This document shows positions 57,476-64,000 of a stretch of DNA of 64,000 nucleotides, in pieces (within the stretch, counting starts at the first letter, position 1; each line of letters starts with the position of its first letter). Position numbers and translations under genes: made by a program. The notes under the pieces were generated by a model. The model was not told where the DNA came from, made no database searches, and saw nothing but the letters and a program-made list of their open reading frames with translations. Origin of the DNA: Verrucomicrobiota bacterium. GTDB taxonomy: Bacteria; Verrucomicrobiota; Verrucomicrobiia; Verrucomicrobiales; Verrucomicrobiaceae. The stretch is taken from the NCBI GenBank assembly GCA_026397715.1, contig JAPLUN010000420.1:44533-108532 (forward strand), written 5' to 3'.

Positions 57476-57788
57476 GGTAGTATGCGGGCGCGCCGGGGCA
57501 TGGAAATGCCGGAAAGGCGCGGAGACCGCGTGCGGGGGTGCGTGGTGGGCCGGAAGCCGCCTGCGGCTTCAGCGTCTTGCGCGGGTTGCGATGCCGGAGT
57601 TCTTCACTGCCGCTTCGCTGTCATCTCTGCTGCAGGCCGCGTTCTTCACGCCGGCCCTTCGTCAGGAATGGAAACAGACTTGGGCCCGTTTTTCAAATGT
57701 CAACGAAGATTGCTGAGAAATAACGCATATCATCGCAGAAAGCGTTGAATCATGGTAGCTAATGCCAGACTCAGTCGCAGGCGTCGCG

Positions 57789-58235
57789 TCAGCTCCAGTA
57801 GGTGCGTATCACCACGGTGCCTCGGATGGGATGATGAATCAGCTCGGCAAACGCCGCTCCGCCTCCCGTTCGAATCTCATAAGTCACGGTCCCGTCCTCG
57901 GACTTTTCCTGCGTGGTCTTGGGATCGGAAATGCCGGGACAACTGCGCACCCAGTCGCTGATGGCTTTCGGTTCACCGAAAAAAGAGACGCGAAACTGCC
58001 GCGTGAACATGTTCCCCTTGGTCGTGATGGAGAAGCTTTCAGCGTCCTTGGGAAAGTCACGCACTCGCGCCCATTCAATGACCGCCTCCCGCGCGCTCCT
58101 CTCGGTGAAATGGGGATACCCCGGCGGCCCGAAGGTGATGTCGAGTCCGTAGATCAGGGCCACCAATGAAACGAGGGTGAGGGCCATGCCCACAGCCACG
58201 CCGCCGATGAATGAGCGTTTTCTTCCGTGTGCCAT
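57789..58235 (-). CDS. Hypothetical membrane-anchored protein
   Basis: 148 aa, N-terminal TM. Confidence 0.55.
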   Translation of the reverse strand: MAHGRKRSFIGGVAVGMALTLVSLVALIYGLDITFGPPGYPHFTERSAREAVIEWARVRDFPKDAESFSITTKGNMFTRQFRVSFFGEPKAISDWVRSCPGISDPKTTQEKSEDGTVTYEIRTGGGAAFAELIHHPIRGTVVIRTYWS

Positions 58236-58281
58236 AGGAGTCGATGTTTGGTCAGGCGTGTGACTTCAAGCCAGGGGCATG

Positions 58282-58662
58282 CTAAGGGGCCGACGCATCG
58301 GACTTCACATCCTCGGCAGGTGCATAGTAGAAAGCAATGGCTCGCACCTTGCGTGCGGTAGCATAACAGATCGCCGCAACCAGCAGACCCATAATACCAG
58401 CCTCTGGTTTGCCGATATAAAGGGCCGATACAATCACGCCCGCCACGAGCAAGGGCTTCAAAGCCCAGCCCTTCCAGCCGGTGAGGAGAGCAGGAATCAC
58501 CGGGGCCAGCAACCCTCCGAGTCCCATCGAAAGTACTCTGGCATCCATATCCCCTTCGCCTTGTCTGCCATCAATCCACGAGCGAATCGAGAATACGAAG
58601 GCACATCCCAGCACGAAAGCGCTGGCGAACTGCAGGCCGAATGATTTCCAAGACCATTTCAT
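58282..58662 (-). CDS. Hypothetical membrane protein
   Basis: MKWSWKSFGLQFASAFVLGCAFVFSIRSW..., several TM segments. Confidence 0.5.
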   Translation of the reverse strand: MKWSWKSFGLQFASAFVLGCAFVFSIRSWIDGRQGEGDMDARVLSMGLGGLLAPVIPALLTGWKGWALKPLLVAGVIVSALYIGKPEAGIMGLLVAAICYATARKVRAIAFYYAPAEDVKSDASAP

Positions 58663-58730
58663 GGGATTTGTCGTTGAGCCGAAGGTGGCAAGTACGGGGT
58701 CGCGAACACGATGCCGAATGATGGAGGGTC

Positions 58731-59117
58731 TCACGATGACCTGGAGCGGGAACCCGCATCCGCCGGTGCTGTCCTGCCAAAACGGCGCTCAAGCCATTTC
58801 GTCACCGAGGACACGGGTGCAAACATCACCAGCACCACCATGCCCCAGGAGCGATAGCTTGGCGGCAGATGAGGGAAGGCCACGGTGAACACGAACGTGA
58901 TGCAGGAAAGGACCATCAAAAAGCCCAGCACCTTCCACCACGCAAAAGGACCACCGTCAGACAGCCGGTTGAAGAGAAGAGCCGCCGGCAGAAGACAGAA
59001 TCCCTGAAGATAGATCGGCACCCCAACGGCGCTGCCAAGGGTAAAACCAAGGATAACCGCCACCGTCACTAAAAGCGTGTTTCGCATAATCAAAGCGGTC
59101 TCGCGAAGAATTTTCAT
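58731..59117 (-). CDS. Hypothetical membrane protein
   Basis: 128 aa, about four TM segments. Confidence 0.5.
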   Translation of the reverse strand: MKILRETALIMRNTLLVTVAVILGFTLGSAVGVPIYLQGFCLLPAALLFNRLSDGGPFAWWKVLGFLMVLSCITFVFTVAFPHLPPSYRSWGMVVLVMFAPVSSVTKWLERRFGRTAPADAGSRSRSS

Positions 59118-59213
59118 GGCTGTGTGTGAGGCTGGGAGCGTGAAGTGTCCTCAGTCTTTTGGTATCGTTTTATCTTCCTGTGCCCTGTGCGAGCAACATA
59201 AAAATGAATGCGA

Positions 59214-59441
59214 TCAAACTCGGGGCCTTGCCCTGACCCTCGGTTCCAGCTCCCACACCAGCGCGCGGCCGGTGCCCTTGCGCCGCACCAGCCCGATCTC
59301 CTCTTCCAGCCTGCGCGTCCACTCCGGACAAGCACGCTCATAGGGCAGCGCGAGCGTCTCCCGCAGCTCCACCCACGTCGCTCCCTGGCGTTTGCGTTTC
59401 AGGTGCTGCTGGATGGCGGCTTTGAACTCGGTGTAGTGCAT
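59214..59441 (-). CDS. Small winged-helix-like protein
   Basis: 75 aa: FKAAIQQHLKRKRQGATWVELRETLALPYERACPEWTRRLEEEIGLVRRKGTGRALVWEL. Confidence 0.6.
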   Translation of the reverse strand: MHYTEFKAAIQQHLKRKRQGATWVELRETLALPYERACPEWTRRLEEEIGLVRRKGTGRALVWELEPRVRARPRV

Positions 59442-59682
59442 GGCGGAGTCTTGACGCTAGAAACTCAGCGACTGCACCCAGCGGCGCAAGCGGGACTTCA
59501 CCTGCATGGCAGCGCCATCCACTCAGCCCGGCTGCTATCCCTCTCTCGGTCCCGGCCACTTGCGCTTCGGGCTGAAGGGCTCCTTCTTGGGTGATTGCTG
59601 CCGAGAGTGGAGCTTCGGTAGTGCCGCGCATTGAAGCAACGGATGGCAGACCACGCTCCGAAGGCGCTGGGTGCTCACTCCG

Positions 59683-60195
59683 TCACGGTTGTGCGAGGTC
59701 GCTCCAGGTGGGATCCGGGTCCCCGTGGGACGCTGGGTCGATTTTTGCACGCAGAACCGTGATGAGAGAGGAAATGACATTGGAGCGGGTGCCGCGGGCG
59801 TACAGCTGCGCAGCGGTGCCACGCTCGAAATAAATGCCCACGGCAAACGGCGCAGACGGAACATCGTAACTAGGAACGCGCGTTTCTATCTCGGTGACCG
59901 AATGTGGCGCGAGGGTCTGCCACCCGGGGCCGGTGCCGCACCAGCCCAGGCTGCGATACTTCCAGCCCGCAGGCTCCTGAATTTTGTAGCTGTAATGCGG
60001 AGCGGACAGCCCTTCGCCATAGAAGGAAAAGGAAGTGTCGGTGTCATTGACGATCTGGAAGCTCGCCAACCGCCCGTGCTTCCCCTCATGAAATCCCACG
60101 AAGCGTATCGACGGGCCGCGCTGCCAGGCGAACCAGACAAGGGTTCCCCCCAGAAGAATCACGATGAGAGCGAGAATGATGAGTCTGGGCTTCAT
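59683..60195 (-). CDS. Hypothetical membrane-anchored protein
   Basis: MKPRLIILALIVILLGGTLVWFAW TM anchor. Confidence 0.55.
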   Translation of the reverse strand: MKPRLIILALIVILLGGTLVWFAWQRGPSIRFVGFHEGKHGRLASFQIVNDTDTSFSFYGEGLSAPHYSYKIQEPAGWKYRSLGWCGTGPGWQTLAPHSVTEIETRVPSYDVPSAPFAVGIYFERGTAAQLYARGTRSNVISSLITVLRAKIDPASHGDPDPTWSDLAQP

Positions 60196-60315
60196 AGAGA
60201 ACGTCTCGACACCTGCCGCCTCAAACTTCACCACCACGCCGGGAGGCGCAAGGTGCACATGGAAATCCGTGGGCGCACCCGTGGGTTTGGGAGTTGTGCC
60301 AGCCCAGCCGGGAAC

Positions 60316-60579
60316 TTATTCAGCCTTCGTACCTTTGTCTGGCCCTGCTCTCAATTTTCGCACCAGCGCCACCACTCCAAAACCAAGCAAAACCCAGACG
60401 AGCGAGGACACTCCCACCGGGACATGAGGCAGGCTTGCTCCATCCAGCACAAAGGCGGTCGCCATCCAGGCGAGAATGAACAAAGCCGCCGGATGGGTCT
60501 GGTTCCCCAGAAAACGACGGCCATAAATGGCAAACAAGAAGGGGGCAACCCCCGCGATGGATAACAGTAACCAGGTCAT
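60316..60579 (-). CDS. Hypothetical small membrane protein
   Basis: 87 aa, three TM segments. Confidence 0.5.
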   Translation of the reverse strand: MTWLLLSIAGVAPFLFAIYGRRFLGNQTHPAALFILAWMATAFVLDGASLPHVPVGVSSLVWVLLGFGVVALVRKLRAGPDKGTKAE

Positions 60580-60643
60580 TGGAAAAACCTAGGTAGATTC
60601 AGCAGTGGAATCAAGCCCAATCGCGCTGGAGCCATGTCACCAG

Positions 60644-60940
60644 CTAAGCCACCGGCACGCCATCAATCGCATAGAACTGCGCCACCGCAGCGCCTTCGCG
60701 CAAAGTCCTCGCGCATTGATACTCCTCCGAATGGAAGAACTGCTTGGCGGCAGCGAAGGTGGGGAATTCGAGAATGACCACGCGCTCGGTCACTTCGGGG
60801 CCTTCGAGCGTCATGGACTCACCTCCACGCGCAATGAAACGCCCGCCGTATTGCGCGATGATGCCTGGAGTCTGCTTCATGTACTCCGCGTAGCGGGGCC
60901 AGTCCGTCACTTGTACGCGTCCGATGATGTAGGCTGCCAT
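60644..60940 (-). CDS. DUF1330 protein
   Basis: AAYIIGRVQVTDWPRYAEYMKQTPGIIAQYGGRFIARGG...VVILEFPTFAAAKQFFHSEEYQCA. Confidence 0.9.
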   Translation of the reverse strand: MAAYIIGRVQVTDWPRYAEYMKQTPGIIAQYGGRFIARGGESMTLEGPEVTERVVILEFPTFAAAKQFFHSEEYQCARTLREGAAVAQFYAIDGVPVA

Positions 60941-61017
60941 GGTTTCAGTGAGGTTGGGGTGTTGGTACACAGCGATGCTAGGCGAAAAGGCGCTGAGCGC
61001 GCAAGGCTGAAAAGCCG

Positions 61018-61362
61018 TCATTCCATCATGTCTCCTGGCATCGACTGCATCATCTCCGGGAGCATCCTCATGCCCGTGTGCCATTTCTTCAAATCCACCT
61101 TCTGCGTTGTGCCGTCTTGTTTCAGGATGAGGTCGATCTGATTGTCGTCGGCGTTTTCCCCGAGCTCAAACAACTCCTCAGGTGTCATCGGCTTCCCACG
61201 GTAGGTGATCGTATCCTGCCCGGAGCTGGCGTCGTGATCCAGGACAACCACCTTCTTGTGCACACAGGAAGTGGTGAAGAGAAGCAGGGCTGCAAGCAGG
61301 TGCCGAAAGATGACGGCTTTGGACTCGACGTAGTGCATGAACGAAAAACGATGCTCCGCCAA
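61018..61362 (-). CDS. Hypothetical lipoprotein
   Basis: LLAALLLFTTSCVHKK lipobox; start uncertain. Confidence 0.5.
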   Translation of the reverse strand: MAEHRFSFMHYVESKAVIFRHLLAALLLFTTSCVHKKVVVLDHDASSGQDTITYRGKPMTPEELFELGENADDNQIDLILKQDGTTQKVDLKKWHTGMRMLPEMMQSMPGDMME

Positions 61363-61386
61363 GGCTTGCCAGGTGCAAGGGGGACT

Positions 61387-61851
61387 TCAATCTGCGGTCT
61401 CTGCACGCAACTGACTGCGGATCTCCATGAGCAGCCGGCCCAGCATGTTTTTGCCTGATCCATCGCCGCCGTCGCCCCAGTAGTCGTCATTGGGCGTGCT
61501 TTCGATCAGCCTGCGGCTTCCAGTGGAAAGGAGCAGCTCTTTCAGCTCGGCATGCTGCGTGAACTTGGCCACGAGAGCCTGGCGCATGACGGCGATCTTC
61601 ACGGCCTCCCAATCCTTGCGCAGAGGAACCTTTCGATCCCGCCCAAGGCGTGCAGCCATCATTGGCGAGCCCGCCTTGCGGATTTTCTCGGCCTGGCTCT
61701 CATCCTGAAACTTCTGCGCCTGAAAGTAGTGCTCTGAAGTGGGCCAGGTTTTTTTGCCGATCTTCACCGGAAAAGCGGAGAAGTTTGAAAACTCACCGAA
61801 AGCATCTCCGGTGCTGTAAAACCTGATCGGCTCAGCAGTGGAGGAGTCCAT
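61387..61851 (-). CDS. NADAR-family protein
   Basis: FYSTGDAFGEFSNFSAFPVKIGKKTWPTSEHYFQAQKF; GKNMLGRLLMEIR. Confidence 0.9.
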   Translation of the reverse strand: MDSSTAEPIRFYSTGDAFGEFSNFSAFPVKIGKKTWPTSEHYFQAQKFQDESQAEKIRKAGSPMMAARLGRDRKVPLRKDWEAVKIAVMRQALVAKFTQHAELKELLLSTGSRRLIESTPNDDYWGDGGDGSGKNMLGRLLMEIRSQLRAETAD

Positions 61852-61908
61852 GAGTTAACATTGAATCATGCTTTCCAGCAGCAGTCAGGCACAACAGTCC
61901 TGCCACCA

Positions 61909-62478
61909 TCACACCAGATCCGCACGCGTGAACGCAGCCACCACCGGATAGCCTTTGGCCTCGATGGCCTCGCGGCCGCCTTCGGAGCGATCCACGAGGA
62001 TCAAAGCGAAGGCGACTTTGCCGCCTTCTTCTTCGATGGCCTCGATGGCCTTCAGCGTGGAGCCGCCGGTGGTGATGACGTCATCGACGACGACGACGGG
62101 CTGGGTGGTGATGAAGTTCCCCTCAATGCGTTTGCCACGGCCATGGCCTTTGGGTTCCTTGCGCACCACGAAGGCCTGCACGGGCGGTGTATCTCCGGCG
62201 ATGCTGGAGCTCATGGCCACGGCGAGCGTGATGGGGTCCGCACCCATGGTGAGGCCACCGAGGGAGCCGATGCTGAGGCCGCGCTTCGCTTCCTCCTCAC
62301 GCAGCAGCGCATGCAGCACACGACCCACGAGCACCGCGCCCCGGGAGTCGAGCGTGGTCACGCGGCAGTCCACGTAAAGATCGCTCTCCTTGCCGGAGGC
62401 GAGGGTGAATTTGCCGGTCTTGATGGACTTGGCTTTGAGAATTTGCAGGAGTTCTTCGCTGTCTTGCTGGAGGGACAT
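61909..62478 (-). CDS. pyrE: Orotate phosphoribosyltransferase
   Basis: GKFTLASGKESDLYVDCR; PRPP motif VVVVDDVITTGGSTLKAIEAI. Confidence 0.92.
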   Translation of the reverse strand: MSLQQDSEELLQILKAKSIKTGKFTLASGKESDLYVDCRVTTLDSRGAVLVGRVLHALLREEEAKRGLSIGSLGGLTMGADPITLAVAMSSSIAGDTPPVQAFVVRKEPKGHGRGKRIEGNFITTQPVVVVDDVITTGGSTLKAIEAIEEEGGKVAFALILVDRSEGGREAIEAKGYPVVAAFTRADLV

Positions 62479-62602
62479 GAGGCGACTTAGAATTGAGGAC
62501 CGTGGATGACAAGGGGCGACTGAAGGCAGGAACACATTTTTCTGCATGATCACGCCTAATGCAGGTTGACGCTTTCCAAGATATTTCCTTAGCTGGGCCC
62601 TT

Positions 62603-64000
62603 ATGAAGAAAAAACGGGCCCTTTATTTTCTGCTGCCGGCTTTGTTGTTCATCCTAGGCGGTATCTATGCAGTGGAGCCCGGTTGGTATGCACGGGCATC
62701 CAGGTCCAGTCTCTGCCTGCAGGAGGAGCGCTCGCTGCCCGCAGGCCATTACGTTGGAAACGGCATCCTGGTGAAGCTCGATCCTTATTTAGCGACTCCC
62801 CGCGCACGCCAGATGGAGGTGACCTTCCCGGCGGGAACCGTGCTGGAGGACGTGACGCTGAACACCACCAACGGCGCGGTCGTGAATCTGAACAACTGCA
62901 TCTTGCGCAGGGTGGCGTTCAAAATGACCTCACGCGGCAGCTTCAATCTGACGGGTTGCGCGCTGGAGGACTGCTACGTGACCCATGACAAGGGAGTCTT
63001 CCGCCGCAGCAACGGTGTGGCATTCACCATCGAGGATCTTTACGGAGAGGTCGGTCCGCCGATGCTGAACATGACAGAGTGCGTGGTGGCTGGCAGCACG
63101 CTGGCGTCGCCTTTTTTATGCGGGATGACCGCCAAACGCTGCACCTTTGTGTCCTGTGTGCAGGAATCTTATCCTACCGATGGGAGCCAGCGCTCCACGC
63201 GCTTCTTCGAGTGCCTGTTTGACAATACCAAATTTACCGGAACGGATGTCTTGCTGACCACCAGCCAGTGCCGCTTCACCCAATGTGAATGTCTGGATGT
63301 GCTTTCAAGAACCGCCGCGAACTTTGTGGTGACGCCCGTGGTGCTGAAGCTGGCATGGGAGAAGGGCAATCCGGAGCTGCCGGACAAGACCGTCAACGGC
63401 AAGGTGGTTTTTGAAAAAATCTCCGCGTCATTCGCGGCTGGCTGCAGCCAGGCCCATCAATGGGATGGCAGCCACCTGAAGGTCGCGTCTTTACCAGACA
63501 CAGGCGCCACACCCCAGCAGTTGCAGCAGGTCTGGAAGCTCATCGACATGAGCAGCGCTGTCGCGAACGCCAACAACAATGCCCCGGCAGCACCCCAAGG
63601 TGCGGCACCGGCTGGCAATAACGCAGTGATCACCGGCACTGCCGCCGCCGCCGGCGTGTCCTTCAAGTCACGCATCAATCAGGTGAACGGCCTGCTGATC
63701 TCCCAGCTCTCTTCGGGCGGCGAGGCCGGGCAGGTCACGCGCATGAACCTCGCCGCGCTGCCTTCGCTGGGGGAGTCTCCTTCCACGCTCAAGTTCAATC
63801 AAGATGTCGGAGAGAGCATGAGCAAGGCGCTCAATGAGGTCAGCAAATTCTCCCAGCTGCGCCACGGTGGCTGGCCGGTGGGCCACTCGCTGGAGATCGG
63901 TTTTGAAGACAAGTACATCGGCAAGGACGGCCCCTCCGCCGCCGTGGCCTGCGCCCTGCTGCTGGAAGCCGCGCTCACCGGCAAGAAATGGGACCCTGCT
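62603..64000 (+). CDS. Membrane-anchored exported protein with C-terminal Lon-like (S16) protease domain (runs off the right edge)
   Basis: Own translation from ATG 62603 is open to the window end: N-terminal TM MKKKRALYFLLPALLFILGGIYA; beta-helix-like Cys-rich middle; C-terminal EIGFEDKYIGKDGPSAAVACALLLEAALTGKKWDPA. Confidence 0.75.
   Translation, partial: MKKKRALYFLLPALLFILGGIYAVEPGWYARASRSSLCLQEERSLPAGHYVGNGILVKLDPYLATPRARQMEVTFPAGTVLEDVTLNTTNGAVVNLNNCILRRVAFKMTSRGSFNLTGCALEDCYVTHDKGVFRRSNGVAFTIEDLYGEVGPPMLNMTECVVAGSTLASPFLCGMTAKRCTFVSCVQESYPTDGSQRSTRFFECLFDNTKFTGTDVLLTTSQCRFTQCECLDVLSRTAANFVVTPVVLKLAWEKGNPELPDKTVNGKVVFEKISASFAAGCSQAHQWDGSHLKVASLPDTGATPQQLQQVWKLIDMSSAVANANNNAPAAPQGAAPAGNNAVITGTAAAAGVSFKSRINQVNGLLISQLSSGGEAGQVTRMNLAALPSLGESPSTLKFNQDVGESMSKALNEVSKFSQLRHGGWPVGHSLEIGFEDKYIGKDGPSAAVACALLLEAALTGKKWDPA

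Noticed and set aside
1-64000. CRISPR array, tRNA, rRNA, prophage or IS transposase
   Set aside because: None recognised by eye; the only multi-copy units are short hairpins, the MITE-like pair and the 63-bp array. tRNAscan or Infernal would be decisive and was not run.

Overview
This 64 kb high-GC window looks like ordinary chromosome from a Verrucomicrobia (PVC group) bacterium. The lineage is inferred from PVC-type CxxCH dehydrogenase, sulfatase, DUF2157/GDYXXLXY and similar families; no rRNA or marker-gene search was possible. It holds about 60 supportable CDSs on both strands, several toxin-antitoxin-like pairs and small dispersed inverted-repeat elements. I saw no rRNA, tRNA, CRISPR array, prophage or IS transposase. 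Candidates for less-described systems: (1) a tightly coupled YceI / type III PKS / FAD monooxygenase / SAM methyltransferase operon at the left edge, resembling a lipid-quinone pathway with its own lipid-binding protein; (2) a metal (probably copper) locus at 42-48 kb with cytochrome c, SCO, HMA protein, TonB receptor and PepSY protein, bracketing two paralogous small CxxC membrane proteins; (3) a DUF3987 gene flanked by inverted copies of a 44-bp repeat that also forms a 3x63-bp in-frame tandem array inside the gene, next to a perfect GC hairpin; (4) an exported, membrane-anchored Lon-like (S16) protease at the right edge, absent from the ORF track because it runs off the window; (5) a trypsin-like autotransporter; (6) an LpxL-WaaF fusion; (7) two dispersed repeat families. 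All family calls come from reading motifs by eye, with no database search.
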